A DNA stretch of 54,370 bases from Zongyangia gallinarum (GCA_904419315.1 CAJFQY010000029.1:1-54370), one strand, 5' to 3'; counted from the first letter of the stretch, positions 1 to 9,190 are shown. Notes: generated from the letters alone by a model not told the origin. Numbers and translations: made by a program.

Positions 1-114
1 GGCGGGCAGTGCCCGCTCCCAAGTCGCGCTGATGTGTCAATCGAGACCCATTTGCGGGCATCGCGTACCGTGTCTCAAACAAGACCAAGGGCGCGTCATG
101 CTGCCCGCTAGGGC
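1..114 (+). repeat. Mosaic intergenic repeat array A (partial)
   Basis: This is the right-hand end of an array cut by the window edge, in + orientation (hairpin, then the 28-nt block, then the 40-nt block). It shows an AGT-triloop hairpin at 2-16 (arms GCGGGC/GCCCGC), a block containing GTGTCAATCG, a block containing GTGTCTCAAACAAGACC, and a closing hairpin at 103-114 with arms GCC/GGC around CGCTAG. It ends about 20 nt before the response regulator start, so that gene's upstream region is almost entirely repeat. Confidence 0.8.
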
Positions 115-133
115 AAGAATAAGGAAGAAAGCA

Positions 134-835
134 ATGTCAAAACGAATTTTTATTACCGAAGACGAGGAGGATATCCGGGAGGTCATCAAATGCACCCTGG
201 AATCCTTTTCCTATGAAATCCAGGCCTTTGAAAGCGCAGAGGAATGCTTGGAGGAGACAAAGAAAAATCTGCCGGATCTCATTTTGATGGACATTATGCT
301 CCCGGGCATGGATGGGATTACCGCCCTGGAAAAGCTCAAGTCCCAGAAGGAGACCCAGTCCATCCCGGTGATCATGCTCACCGCCAAGTCCAGCGAGGTG
401 GACAAGGTGACGGGCCTGGACAAAGGGGCCGACGACTATGTCACCAAGCCCTTTGGGGTGCTGGAGCTGGCGGCCCGGGTCCGGGCGGCCCTGCGCAAAA
501 GCGAGGCCTACCAAAAGAAATCCGAGGTGCTGAGCCTAGGCGGCATCACCCTGGACGCGGACAAGCGGACGGTGACAAAAAACGGGGAACCGGTGGAATT
601 GACCCTGAAAGAATTTGAGCTGCTCCGGCTTTTAATGGAGAACAAAGACCGGGTCCTGCCCCGGGAGACCCTGCTGGATGAAATCTGGGGCTATGACTAT
701 GTAGGGGAGACCCGCACCCTGGATATGCATGTGCGCACCCTGCGGGGAAAGCTGGGGGACAATGGGGAAACCCAGCGGTATATCAAGACGGTGCGGGGAG
801 TTGGATACCGGTTTATCGGCGCCAGCGAGGCGTGA
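134..835 (+). CDS. PhoB/PhoP-family response regulator
   Basis: A 233-residue OmpR/PhoB-type transcription factor. The N-terminal receiver has the acidic cluster EDEED (9-13), the phosphoacceptor Asp53 in LMDIMLPGMDG and the conserved Lys in DDYVTKPF. The C-terminal winged helix ends in TVRGVGYRF. I chose the ATG at 134, giving MSKRIFITEDEE, because AAGGAAGAAAG lies just upstream; an in-frame start at 32 would translate repeat sequence. The adjacent sensor kinase begins 44 nt downstream, so the two form a two-component operon. A phosphate-type PhoBR pair is the closest resemblance, but no pst or phn genes are present to confirm the stimulus. Confidence 0.9.
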   Translation: MSKRIFITEDEEDIREVIKCTLESFSYEIQAFESAEECLEETKKNLPDLILMDIMLPGMDGITALEKLKSQKETQSIPVIMLTAKSSEVDKVTGLDKGADDYVTKPFGVLELAARVRAALRKSEAYQKKSEVLSLGGITLDADKRTVTKNGEPVELTLKEFELLRLLMENKDRVLPRETLLDEIWGYDYVGETRTLDMHVRTLRGKLGDNGETQRYIKTVRGVGYRFIGASEA

Positions 836-879
836 CGGAATAAGAGCTCCCGTTTCCCACGGGGGCAAGGGAGATTTTC

Positions 880-2625
880 ATGAAGAAAAGCTTGTTTTTA
901 CGGATATTCATCATCAGCGCCGTGGTGATCCTGCTGGTGAGCACGGTGATGGCGGCGATGTTCGTTTCGGTGAAGGAACAGGACATTGTGGACAGCATGG
1001 ACCAGAGCCTGCAGATTATGGTATCCACGGTCATCGACGGCAGCACCGACATGGAAGCGGTCGCCGACGAGATGAAAGAGCTCAGCGGCAACCGGATCAC
1101 CATCGTGGCGTCCGACGGCACTGTGCTGGGGGATTCGGATGAGGACGCTGCCCAGATGGAGAACCATGGGGACCGGGAGGAGATCCAGGAGGCCCTGGCC
1201 ACGGGATACGGTATGGCCAGCCGGAAGTCGGATACCTTCCTGACCAGCATGCTCTATGTGGCCATCCGGTCGGGGGACAATGTTTTCAGAATGGCCCGTT
1301 CCACCGGTGAGGTGGTGGATACCTTGGTATCCCTTTGGCCTATCGTCCTGGTGGCGGTGGTCATTGCCCTGGCTGCGGCTCTGATCCTGGCCCGCTACGG
1401 CGCCAGCCGGGCGGTGAAGCCTCTGACCGATACGGTGGACGCCCTCAGCCGGCAGATCGGCCACCCGGAAGAGGGGCAAGAGCCGGTCAGCACCAAAGCG
1501 CTGGAGGAGATCACCCCCCTGATCAAGACCATCGGGGAGATGAGCGAGGACATCACCCGGGCCAAGGACCGGCTCAGCGTCCAGATGGCCCAGACCCGGT
1601 TTATTCTGGACAATATGGAGCAAGGCCTGGTCTTTGTCAACCCGGAGATGAAGATCCTCTTAGTCAACCGCAGCGCCCGCAACTTCCTGGGGGAGAGCCA
1701 GGAGGTGGAGGGGCTGGATTTCATCCACCTTTCCCGGGACATCAAGCTGTATGACAGCGTCACCCTGGCGGTGAAGGAGGGACGCTCCTGTATCTTTGAC
1801 ATGGATCTGCGGCGGACGGTAGGCGCCATTGTGTCGGTGAATATTTCGCCGGTGCGGGCCAGCTGGATCAGCAGCGGCCCCGAGGAGCATCATCTGGGGG
1901 CTGTTGTCCTGCTCACCGATGTGACCCAGACCCGCCAGATGGAGCAGATGCGCAGCCAGTTTGTGGCCAATGCCTCCCATGAGCTGAAGACCCCCATCAC
2001 CTCCATCAAAGGCTTTGCGGAGCTGTTGGCGGGAGGCCTGGTCAAGGACGAGCGGAAGTCGCGGGAATACCTGCTGCGGATCCGGGATGAGTCGGAGCGG
2101 ATGACCAGCATCATCGAGGACATCTTAAAGATCTCCAGCCTGGAGGCGGAGGAATATCATCCGCCCCTGACCCAGGTGGATCTGCTGGAGGTGGCCAAGG
2201 AGGCGGTGGACCAGGTCTCCCACGAGGCCCAAAAGAATGGGATCACCGTCACAGCCCAAGGGGAAAGCGTCACCATCCTTGCTTTCCGGGAGGATGTATT
2301 CCAGATGATCTCCAACCTGGTGGACAACGCGGTGAAATATAACCGCCCCGGTGGCTATGTGAAGGTGCAGATACACAGGGAAGGGATCAACGGGAAAATC
2401 GTGGTGGAGGACAACGGCATCGGCATCGCCAGGGAGCACCAGGGCCGGATTTTCGAGCGGTTCTACCGGGTGGATAAGGGCCGCAGCCGAAAAATCGGCG
2501 GCACCGGCCTGGGTCTTTCCATTGTCAAGCATGTGGCGGCCAACCTAGGCGGGGAGATCTCCCTGCGCAGCGAGGAGGGCCGGGGCACCACCATCGCCGT
2601 GCGGATCCCCCTGGAAAAGGAATAG
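880..2625 (+). CDS. PhoR-like sensor histidine kinase (two TM, PAS, HisKA, HATPase)
   Basis: A 581-residue membrane histidine kinase. A first membrane helix lies at about residues 8-30, followed by an extracytoplasmic sensor segment and a second helix (LVAVVIALAAALILA, about 155-170). A PAS-like region (about 240-340, LDNMEQGLVFVNPEMKILL) comes next, then the phosphorylated His367 in the H-box NASHELKTP. The ATPase domain has N-box NLVDNAVKYN, G1 EDNGIGI, F-box FERFYRVDKG and G2 GGTGLGLSIVKH. Its architecture matches Firmicute PhoR/WalK-type kinases. It is co-transcribed with the preceding response regulator and followed by a strong terminator. The ligand is unknown. Confidence 0.9.
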   Translation: MKKSLFLRIFIISAVVILLVSTVMAAMFVSVKEQDIVDSMDQSLQIMVSTVIDGSTDMEAVADEMKELSGNRITIVASDGTVLGDSDEDAAQMENHGDREEIQEALATGYGMASRKSDTFLTSMLYVAIRSGDNVFRMARSTGEVVDTLVSLWPIVLVAVVIALAAALILARYGASRAVKPLTDTVDALSRQIGHPEEGQEPVSTKALEEITPLIKTIGEMSEDITRAKDRLSVQMAQTRFILDNMEQGLVFVNPEMKILLVNRSARNFLGESQEVEGLDFIHLSRDIKLYDSVTLAVKEGRSCIFDMDLRRTVGAIVSVNISPVRASWISSGPEEHHLGAVVLLTDVTQTRQMEQMRSQFVANASHELKTPITSIKGFAELLAGGLVKDERKSREYLLRIRDESERMTSIIEDILKISSLEAEEYHPPLTQVDLLEVAKEAVDQVSHEAQKNGITVTAQGESVTILAFREDVFQMISNLVDNAVKYNRPGGYVKVQIHREGINGKIVVEDNGIGIAREHQGRIFERFYRVDKGRSRKIGGTGLGLSIVKHVAANLGGEISLRSEEGRGTTIAVRIPLEKE

Positions 2626-2653
2626 CCTATCCCTTTCGCAGAGCAGACAGAAC

Positions 2654-2690
2654 AAAACCCGGAAGAAAGATTCATTTCTTCCGGGTTTTA
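2654..2690. terminator. Bidirectional intrinsic terminator
   Basis: Inverted repeat AAAACCCGGAAGAAA / TTTCTTCCGGGTTTT with a short loop. The flanking A and T runs allow it to end both the kinase operon (+) and the small minus-strand gene at 2713-2868. Confidence 0.9.
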
Positions 2691-2712
2691 TGGATGTGGG
2701 GCGATGGTGGAA

Positions 2713-2868
2713 TTATTTCTCGCTGATGTAAGTATGTTCATATCCATCCTCGGTTTCGTCAAAAAAGATGAAATCGTCAATATCGCCGGATACGGAGAAC
2801 CATCGGGATTGATGGGCGTTCACATCATGGTTTCCCGCTTGCATCGCGTTTGCAGTGTTGTATTCCAT
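2713..2868 (-). CDS. 51-residue acidic small protein, unknown function
   Basis: A short minus-strand reading frame, beginning MEYNTANAMQAGNHD and ending DGYEHTYISEK. Upstream on the minus strand are AAAGGAG and, closer, GGGGAG about 10 nt from the ATG, which is good ribosome-site evidence. The protein is soluble, with no membrane segment; its second half is rich in Asp, Glu and aromatic residues (DIDDFIFFDETEDGYEH). It converges on the kinase gene and shares the bidirectional terminator, which supports it being a real transcription unit. I do not recognise a family. The plus-strand frame over the same bases has no ribosome site. Confidence 0.6.
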   Translation of the reverse strand: MEYNTANAMQAGNHDVNAHQSRWFSVSGDIDDFIFFDETEDGYEHTYISEK

Positions 2869-3057
2869 GTCGTTTTCTCTCCCCGCCGAAGCGGGCTCCT
2901 TTCTGTGAAATATGGCCTTTGAAGCGGCTAGTTACTAGTATATGCTATGAATGTGAATTTGATGCGGGAATTTTGTAAAAACCATGTGCAGGAAATGAAA
3001 AAATTTCCAGACAAAAAAGAAGCAAATCCGAAAAAAATTGTAAAATTTTTTTCAGAA

Positions 3058-3088
3058 TGACAACAGAACCCAGGATTTATGCTATAAT
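3058..3088 (+). promoter_or_regulatory. Putative promoter of the sortase gene
   Basis: A perfect TATAAT (3083-3088) with an extended TG upstream (3080-3081). The -35 is weak (TGACAA-like near 3058-3063). The 5' leader to the GTG start is about 65-70 nt. The preceding 290 nt (2869-3057) are AT-rich and show no other gene. Confidence 0.6.
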
Positions 3089-3160
3089 AGGACAAGATTC
3101 TGCGCTCTCATTGGGTGGGCGGATCAATGATTAAGAAAATGGTAGGAGCTGAATCAGAAA

Positions 3161-4117
3161 GTGAGTAAACAATTATCCGGCGTGTGGAAGAAGATCTGTA
3201 AGTTTTTCCGCAAGAGAAATGTATTGATTGCGACGGCCTTTGTGCTCTTTTTGCTTTTGGCGGCGGTGCTGGACCGCTTTGTCTTCCACATTGTGCTGAA
3301 AGCCCCGGAAGAGCCAAGTTCCAGTTCTGTTTCTTCCTCGTCCTCCTCGTCTTCCTCCTCGTCCTCCAGCAGCGAGAGCCGGGAGCTGACCGAGGCAGAA
3401 ATGCTGCCGGGCTCCGGGAATCTGGAGAACTCCCCCTATGTAGACGATTCGGTCTTTGACGAGATCGCGGAATACAACGCTGTCAACAGCGATGTCAAAG
3501 CCTGGCTGACAGTGGATGGAACCAACATCAATTACCCGGTGGTGCAATTTACCGATAACAGCACCTATATGTCCTTGGGTTACGACGGAAATTACAGCTA
3601 TAACGGCGTCATCTTGGCCGATTATGAGGACCGGCTGGGCAACGCCTCTCAGCTTTCCCACAACACCGTCATCTATGGCCACAACTGGACTAACTACAGC
3701 GCGGATCCTAAGATCGGCGATCCCAGCGACGAGATGTTCGCCCAGTTGACCGCCTTCCAGCATCTGGACTTTGCCCAGGAGAACCTGTTCATCCACTTCA
3801 CCACCCAGGAGCAGAGCATGACCTTCAAGATCTTCGCCGCCTTCTATACCGAGGACACCTTCCCCTATTACTACCCCAACCTGAACACCGATGAGATGAT
3901 GGAGATGGTGGCCAGCGCCCGGGAGCGCAGCGAGCACGATTACGACGTGCTGGTGGATGAAAACGATAAGCTCATCTCCCTTTCCACCTGCACCCGCCGC
4001 TTCGGCTCCACCGACCGGCAGCGCTTTGTGGTCATGGGACGGCTGCTGCGCCAGGAGGAAAAGGCCACTCCCTACGAGGTGACAGCCAATCCGGATCCAG
4101 TGCGCCCCAACCTGTAA
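3161..4117 (+). CDS. srtB: Class B sortase
   Basis: A 318-residue membrane-anchored cysteine transpeptidase that cleaves a sorting signal and attaches proteins to peptidoglycan or assembles surface structures. The start is GTG at 3161, preceded by TAGGAGCT 11 nt upstream. A basic N-terminus and a single membrane helix (about 22-40) are followed by a poly-serine linker (about 53-71) that probably spans the wall. The catalytic residues are visible: His174 in IYGHNW, Cys277 in STCTRRFG, and the following Arg. The order membrane anchor then catalytic domain is typical of class B. No sortase substrate with an NPxTN-like tail is encoded in this window, so its target lies elsewhere. Confidence 0.92.
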   Translation: MSKQLSGVWKKICKFFRKRNVLIATAFVLFLLLAAVLDRFVFHIVLKAPEEPSSSSVSSSSSSSSSSSSSSESRELTEAEMLPGSGNLENSPYVDDSVFDEIAEYNAVNSDVKAWLTVDGTNINYPVVQFTDNSTYMSLGYDGNYSYNGVILADYEDRLGNASQLSHNTVIYGHNWTNYSADPKIGDPSDEMFAQLTAFQHLDFAQENLFIHFTTQEQSMTFKIFAAFYTEDTFPYYYPNLNTDEMMEMVASARERSEHDYDVLVDENDKLISLSTCTRRFGSTDRQRFVVMGRLLRQEEKATPYEVTANPDPVRPNL

Positions 4118-4149
4118 GGCGCACCCCACCATTATACAGACTACAGACC

Positions 4150-4185
4150 AAAAGGGACCGCATAATCTATGCGGTCCCTTTTTTG
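4150..4185 (+). terminator. Intrinsic terminator after sortase
   Basis: Stem AAAGGGACCGCATA / TATGCGGTCCCTTT followed by a T run. The leading A run may let it work in both directions. Confidence 0.9.
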
Positions 4186-4191
4186 TTTATG

Positions 4192-5181
4192 TGGCGGCGA
4201 GTCGGCGGGCAGTGCCCGCTCCCAAGTCGTGCTGTGGTGCTATGGGTAACTAAGTCGCGTGTGCCGCGGCAATGTCGCGAAGAAAACCAAGAGCGCGACC
4301 TGCCCGCCGCTAGGCGCGGGCAGTGCCCGCAGCCAGATCGCGGATGGGCGCTGACAGTGACCTATTTGCGTGCAACGCGGGCGGCGAGTCGCCGCTCCCA
4401 AGTCGTGCTGTGGTGCTATGGGTAACTAAGTCGCGTGCAATGCGGCAGTGTCGCAAACAAAGCCCAGGGCGCGCCGGCTACCGCCGGGGGAAGTCGCGCT
4501 GTAGCGTCGTTCAAAACATAAGCGCGTGCCACGCGGCAGTGTCGCAAACAAAACCTAGGGCGCGCCGGCTACCGCCGGGGGAAGCCGCGCTGTGGCGTCA
4601 ATCACAACATAGTTGCGTGCAACGCGGGCGGCGAGTCGCCGCTCCCAAGTCGCGCTGTGGTGCTATGGGTAACTAAGTCGCGTGTGCCGCGGCAATGTCG
4701 CAAACAAAACCCAGGGCGCGCCGGCTACCGCCGGGGGAAGCCGCGCTGTGGTGTCAATCGCAACATAGTTGCGTGCAACGCGGGCGGCGAGTCGCCGCTC
4801 CCAAGTCGTGCTGTGGTGCTATGGGTAACTAAGTCGCGTGTGCCGCGGCAATGTCGCGAAGAAAACCAAGAGCGCGACCTGCCCGCCGCCAGGCGCGGGC
4901 AGTGCCCGCAGCCAAGTCGCGGATGGGCGCAATGAAAGACAAAAACGCGTGTGCCGCGGCAATGTCGCGAAGAAAACCAAAGGCGCGTTTTCCTCGCCGG
5001 TAGGCGCGCGAGTGACGCGACAGTGTCGCAAACAAAACCAGAGGCGCGTCATCCCGCCCCGGGAGGGGCCCAGCTACCGCCGGGGGAAGTCACGGATGGG
5101 CGCAATGAAAAACAAAAACGCGAGTGCCGCGACGGTGTAACAAATAAAACTCAGAGGCGCGTCTTGCCGCCCGCTAGGGCT
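4192..5181 (+). repeat. Mosaic intergenic repeat array B (largest, about 990 bp)
   Basis: About ten tandem composite units in + orientation. Each unit is: hairpin; about 28-nt block such as TGGTGCTATGGGTAACTAAG or TGGTGTCAATCGCAACATAG; about 40-nt block such as GCGGCAATGTCGCAAACAAA, ending in GGGCGCG. The block variants are shuffled rather than copied as one fixed unit. Hairpins include CCGG/CCGG (4474-4487), CGC/GCG (4305-4316), CCC/GGG (5057-5068) and AGT-triloop forms (4628-4642). It fills the whole space between the convergent sortase gene and hydrogenase operon. Confidence 0.9.
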
Positions 5182-5183
5182 GG

Positions 5184-5215
5184 AAAAGGGCCGGTCCATA
5201 TGGACCGGCCCTTTT
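5184..5215. terminator. Terminator of the hydrogenase operon (bidirectional)
   Basis: A perfect 32-nt dyad, AAAAGGGCCGGTCCAT paired with its own complement. It lies directly between array B and the end of hndD, so it serves the minus-strand operon and can also stop plus-strand transcription leaving the array. Confidence 0.9.
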
Positions 5216-5239
5216 CTTGGTTAAACTTTTCTATATGGC

Positions 5240-6979
5240 TTAGAATCTGTCGCGTTTGACATAGGAAGTATGAAGCACTTCGTGGGCTTTGTGGCTGCCG
5301 GGCTGGCCGAAGTACTCGTCATAGAGCACCTTGCAAACCGGGCTCTCGTGGGATTTGCGCAGAGGCAGGTTTTCGTCCTCAGCATAGAGGGCTGCCCCAC
5401 GCAGGCCCTTGAGATCCACATTGTTGCGGACAGAAGCCGGCTGGGTAGGCTGGCCGCCGCCGTTGACACAGCCGCCGGGGCAGGCCATGATCTCGATAAA
5501 CTGATAATCCGCCTTGCCGTCCCGAACGCTTTCCAGCAGCTTTCTGGCGTTCTTGATGCCGGAGGCAACAGCCACCTTCACATCCATGCCGCCTACATTG
5601 TAGGAAGCCTCTTTGATGCCAGCGGTGCCGCGGACCTCGGTGAACTCCAGCTTCTGGAGCTCTTCGCCGGTGAGCTTCTCCACAGCGGTGCGCAGGGCAG
5701 CTTCCATAACGCCGCCGGTGGCTCCGAAGATGGCGCCGGCGCCGGTGGTGATGCCCAGAGGCGCGTCAAAGTCCTCGTCAGGCAGGTTGGCAAAATCCAG
5801 GCCCGCCCGCTGAATCATCCGGGCCAGCTCCCGGGTGGTCAGGGCAATATCTACATCGGGAACGCCTGCGGCGCTCTCGTTGTCACGGCCGGTTTCAAAC
5901 TTCTTGGCGGTACAGGGCATGATGGAGACAACCACTAGGTCCTTGGGATCGATACCCATCTTCTCTGCGTACCAGGTCTTGGCCACAGCGCCGAACATCT
6001 GCTGGGGAGATTTGCAGGAGGACAGGTTGGGGATGAACTCGGGGAAGTAATGCTCACAGTATTTGACCCAGCCGGGGGAGCAGGAGGTAATCATGGGGAG
6101 GGTTCCGCCGTTCTGAACCCGCTCGATGAGCTCGTTTGCCTCCTCGATGATGGTCAGGTCAGCGCCCACGTCGCAGTCAAAGACGCCGGCAAAGCCCAGC
6201 CGCCGGAGAGCGGCTACCATCTTGCCCTTGACGTTGGTGCCTACCGGCATGCCGAAGCTCTCGCCCAGGGTGACGCGGATGGAGGGAGCGGTGTTGACAA
6301 TGACCGTCTTGGAAGGATCAGCCAGAGCTTTCCAAACATCGGCGGTCTGGTCTTTTTCATACAAAGCGCCGGTGGGGCAGGCTACGATGCACTGTCCGCA
6401 GGAGATGCAGGCCACGTCGGCCAGCTTGTTCTCAAAGGCGCATCCGATATGGGTCTTGAATCCCCGCTCGTTGGGGCCGATGACCGCGATGTCCTGCAGG
6501 TTGGCGCAGGCGGCGGAGCAGCGGCGGCAGAGGACGCACTTGGAGTTGTCGCGCACCATATGGGCCGCGGAGTCATCGATGGGATAGACCTCGTTTTCGC
6601 CCATAAAGTAGTTTTCATCGCATCCGAACTCCTTGGAGAGACGCTGCAGCTCGCAGTCGCCGGAGCGGACGCAGGAAAGACATTTCTTGTTGTGGGTGGA
6701 GAGGATCAGCTCCAAGGTCATCTTCCGGGACTCCAGGACCTTGGGGGTGTTGGTGAAGATCTCCATCCCCTCGTTGACCGGGTAGACACAGGAGGCCACC
6801 AGGCTTCTGGCGCCTTTGACCTCTACCATACAGATCCTGCAGGCGCCGATCTGGTTGATATCCTTCAGATAGCAAAGGGTGGGGATATGGATACCCGCAT
6901 ACCGTGCAGCCTCAAGAATGGTAGAGCCCTGGGGCACGGACAGGGGCATACCGTTGATTTTGATATTTACATTCTCCAT
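5240..6979 (-). CDS. hndD: NAD-linked [FeFe] hydrogenase catalytic subunit
   Basis: A 579-residue cytoplasmic subunit that makes or oxidises H2 at the H-cluster within a multisubunit NAD(P)-linked, probably electron-bifurcating complex. Domains in order: N-terminal [2Fe-2S] ferredoxin (Cys36, 47, 50, 64); His-Cys [4Fe-4S] site (His96, Cys100, 103, 109); two [4Fe-4S] ferredoxin sites (Cys148/151/154/158 and 191/194/197/201); H-cluster domain with L1 TSCSPGW (298-304), L2 MPCTAKKFE (354-362) and L3 MACPGGCVNGGGQP (498-511, Cys500 and Cys504). L1 has Ser in place of the second Cys of TSCCPGW. It is the last gene of the operon, 21 nt after hndC. Codon use is biased toward a restricted set, as expected for an abundant protein. 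Confidence 0.95.
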   Translation of the reverse strand: MENVNIKINGMPLSVPQGSTILEAARYAGIHIPTLCYLKDINQIGACRICMVEVKGARSLVASCVYPVNEGMEIFTNTPKVLESRKMTLELILSTHNKKCLSCVRSGDCELQRLSKEFGCDENYFMGENEVYPIDDSAAHMVRDNSKCVLCRRCSAACANLQDIAVIGPNERGFKTHIGCAFENKLADVACISCGQCIVACPTGALYEKDQTADVWKALADPSKTVIVNTAPSIRVTLGESFGMPVGTNVKGKMVAALRRLGFAGVFDCDVGADLTIIEEANELIERVQNGGTLPMITSCSPGWVKYCEHYFPEFIPNLSSCKSPQQMFGAVAKTWYAEKMGIDPKDLVVVSIMPCTAKKFETGRDNESAAGVPDVDIALTTRELARMIQRAGLDFANLPDEDFDAPLGITTGAGAIFGATGGVMEAALRTAVEKLTGEELQKLEFTEVRGTAGIKEASYNVGGMDVKVAVASGIKNARKLLESVRDGKADYQFIEIMACPGGCVNGGGQPTQPASVRNNVDLKGLRGAALYAEDENLPLRKSHESPVCKVLYDEYFGQPGSHKAHEVLHTSYVKRDRF

Positions 6980-7000
6980 GGGTTGGGTACACTCCTTTTC

Positions 7001-8791
7001 TTACTTCTTGACGATTGCACCGAAGCGGCATTTTTCCATACAAGCGCCGCACTTGACGCACTTCTGTTTGTCGATGGTATGTACTTTCTTGACCTCGCCG
7101 GAAATAGCGGACGCCGGGCAGATTCTGGAGCACAGAGTACAGCCTTTGCACTTGGCGGGATCGATCTCGTAGCTCAAGAGGGCCTTGCAGACGCCGGCCG
7201 GACATTTTTTGTCCACGATGTGGGAGACATACTCATCCCGGAAATAGTGGAGGGTGGAGAGCACCGGGTTGGGCGCTGTCTGGCCCAGGCCGCACAGGGC
7301 GTTTTCTTTGATGTAGTGGCACAGCTCTTCCAGTTTGTCCAGATCCTCCAGGGTAGCGTTGCCCTTGGTGATCTTATCCAGCATCTCTAAGAGCCGTTTG
7401 GTACCCACACGGCAGGGGGTACATTTGCCGCAGGACTCATCTACAGTAAACTCCAGGAAGAACTTGGCGATATCCACCATACAGGTGTCCTCGTCCATGA
7501 CGATGAGGCCGCCGGAACCCATCATGGAGCCGATGGCAATCAGGTTGTCGTAGTCGATGGGCACATCGATGTGCTCAGCAGGGATACATCCGCCGGAAGG
7601 ACCGCCGGTCTGGGCCGCTTTAAACTTCTTGCCGCCCGGGATACCGCCGCCGATCTCCTCGACGATCTCTCTGAGGGTGGTGCCCATGGGGACTTCCACC
7701 AGGCCGGTGTTGTTGATCTTGCCGCCCAGGGCGAAGACTTTGGTGCCCTTGGACTTCTCGGTGCCCATAGAGGCGAACCATTCGGGGCCGTTGAGGATGA
7801 TCTGGGGAATGTTAGCGTAGGTTTCAACGTTGTTGAGGACGGTGGGCTTGCCGAACAGGCCCTTGACCGCCGGGAAGGGAGGACGGCATCTGGGCTCGCC
7901 CCGGTGGCCTTCAATGGAGGTCATCAGCGCGGTTTCCTCGCCGCAGACGAAGGCGCCGGCGCCCAGACGAAGCTCCAGGTTAAAGTCAAAGCCGGTGTCA
8001 AAGATGTTCTTGCCCAAAAGCCCGTATTCTCTGGCCTGGTCAATGGCGATCTGCAGCCGCTTGACGGCGATGGGGTACTCGGCCCGGACATAGATGTAAC
8101 CCTGGTTGGCGCCGATGGCATAGCCGGCGATGGCCATAGCCTCGATAACCGCATGGGGGTCGCCTTCCAGAACGGAACGGTCCATGAACGCGCCAGGGTC
8201 GCCCTCGTCGGCGTTACAGCAGACGTATTTCTGCTCGTTGACCGAAGCTCTGGCAAAGGACCATTTCCGGCCGGTGGGGAAACCAGCGCCGCCCCGGCCT
8301 CTCAGGCCGGAGTCCAGGATGACCTGGATGACCTGCTCCGGGGTCATCTCGGTGAGGACCTTACCCAGCGCCTGGTAGCCGTCCATGCCAATGTACTCGT
8401 CGATATTCTCGGGGTTGATGACACCGCAGTTGCGCAGGGCTACACGGTGCTGCTTTTTATAGAAATTGGTGTTGTTGAGGGATTCGATGGTATCGTCGTC
8501 CTGGACCGTCTCCTGATAGAGCAGGCGTTTGACAATACGGCCCTTGAGCAGGTGCTCGGTGACGATTTCGGGGATATCCTCGGGCTTGACCATGCTGTAG
8601 AAGGAGCCCTCGGGATAGACGATCATAATGGGACCTAAAGCGCACAGGCCGAAGCATCCCGTTTTGATGACCTTGACTTCATCTTTCAGACCGTTGCGCT
8701 CGATTTCCTTTTCCAGGGTCGCAACAATCTGCTCGGAGCCTGAGGAAGTACAGCCGGTACCGCCGCAGACCAGTACATGAGAACGAAACAT
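7001..8791 (-). CDS. hndC: NADH-binding, NuoF-like hydrogenase subunit
   Basis: A 596-residue flavoprotein that exchanges electrons with NAD(H) and, in bifurcating enzymes, links NADH and ferredoxin to the hydrogenase subunit. The N-terminal thioredoxin-like [2Fe-2S] domain has Cys9, 14, 46 and 50. Next is the NuoF domain, with the glycine-rich FMN/NADH motif GLRGRGGAGFPTGRKW, EGDPGAFMDRS, an SLBB region, and the [4Fe-4S] motif ESCGKCTPCRVGTKR. The C-terminus adds two ferredoxin sites (CKGCTLCSRICP and CVKCGACMEKCR). This order and length match HndC/HydB of Clostridia and Desulfovibrio. It lies between hndB and hndD on the same strand with short gaps. Confidence 0.95.
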   Translation of the reverse strand: MFRSHVLVCGGTGCTSSGSEQIVATLEKEIERNGLKDEVKVIKTGCFGLCALGPIMIVYPEGSFYSMVKPEDIPEIVTEHLLKGRIVKRLLYQETVQDDDTIESLNNTNFYKKQHRVALRNCGVINPENIDEYIGMDGYQALGKVLTEMTPEQVIQVILDSGLRGRGGAGFPTGRKWSFARASVNEQKYVCCNADEGDPGAFMDRSVLEGDPHAVIEAMAIAGYAIGANQGYIYVRAEYPIAVKRLQIAIDQAREYGLLGKNIFDTGFDFNLELRLGAGAFVCGEETALMTSIEGHRGEPRCRPPFPAVKGLFGKPTVLNNVETYANIPQIILNGPEWFASMGTEKSKGTKVFALGGKINNTGLVEVPMGTTLREIVEEIGGGIPGGKKFKAAQTGGPSGGCIPAEHIDVPIDYDNLIAIGSMMGSGGLIVMDEDTCMVDIAKFFLEFTVDESCGKCTPCRVGTKRLLEMLDKITKGNATLEDLDKLEELCHYIKENALCGLGQTAPNPVLSTLHYFRDEYVSHIVDKKCPAGVCKALLSYEIDPAKCKGCTLCSRICPASAISGEVKKVHTIDKQKCVKCGACMEKCRFGAIVKK

Positions 8792-8809
8792 TTGATTTCC
8801 TCCTTCTTC

Positions 8810-9190
8810 TTATGCCTTGGCGCTGGCGCCGATGGTGTACTCGGTAACCACATTGCCGTTGACCAGATGGTCGTTGACCACCCGGACCGCTTTCTCCGGG
8901 GTCATCTTTACATAGGTGACCTTTTCTTTGCCCGGCTCCATGATTTCCACCACAGGCTCGTACTGGCAGATGCCGATGCAGCCGGTCTGGGTGACCATGA
9001 CATGGTGCAGGTTGCGCTTGGCAACCTCGTCGGTAAAGGCGGCCAGTACCGGACGGGCGCCGGCTGCGATGCCGCAGGTGGCCATGCCCACCACCACGCG
9101 GGTGGCCTGCTCGTCGGCGTCTTCTTTGCGCAGGCCGACGGTATTCTGCATTTTATCTCTGATTGCTTTGAGCTCAGCTAAGCTTTTCAT
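8810..9190 (-). CDS. hndB: Thioredoxin-like [2Fe-2S] hydrogenase subunit HndB
   Basis: A 126-residue small iron-sulfur subunit of the NAD-linked hydrogenase. It matches the HndB pattern: GMATCGIAAGAR near residues 35-46 and TQTGCIGICQYEP near 68-80, giving Cys39, Cys71 and Cys75. Only three cysteines are placed as expected for cluster ligation, so the fourth ligand is not obvious from sequence. Its start codon overlaps the stop of the upstream ATPase gene by 4 nt (ATGA), which indicates translational coupling. It probably relays electrons between HndA and HndC or stabilises the complex. Confidence 0.9.
   Translation of the reverse strand: MKSLAELKAIRDKMQNTVGLRKEDADEQATRVVVGMATCGIAAGARPVLAAFTDEVAKRNLHHVMVTQTGCIGICQYEPVVEIMEPGKEKVTYVKMTPEKAVRVVNDHLVNGNVVTEYTIGASAKA

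Noticed and set aside
2704..2922. A 72-codon plus-strand frame
   Set aside because: It has no ribosome site and lies opposite a better-supported 51-codon minus-strand gene.
4183..5140. Open frames of 80-117 codons through array B with recurring peptides such as CRGNVAKKTK
   Set aside because: Similar peptides recur in every array because the DNA modules recur. Frames switch between units, both strands are open, there are no ribosome sites, and AT-poor composition explains the lack of stops.
4192..5181. CRISPR array
   Set aside because: There is no constant repeat with unique spacers. All three modules vary and recur in other arrays, and no cas genes are present.
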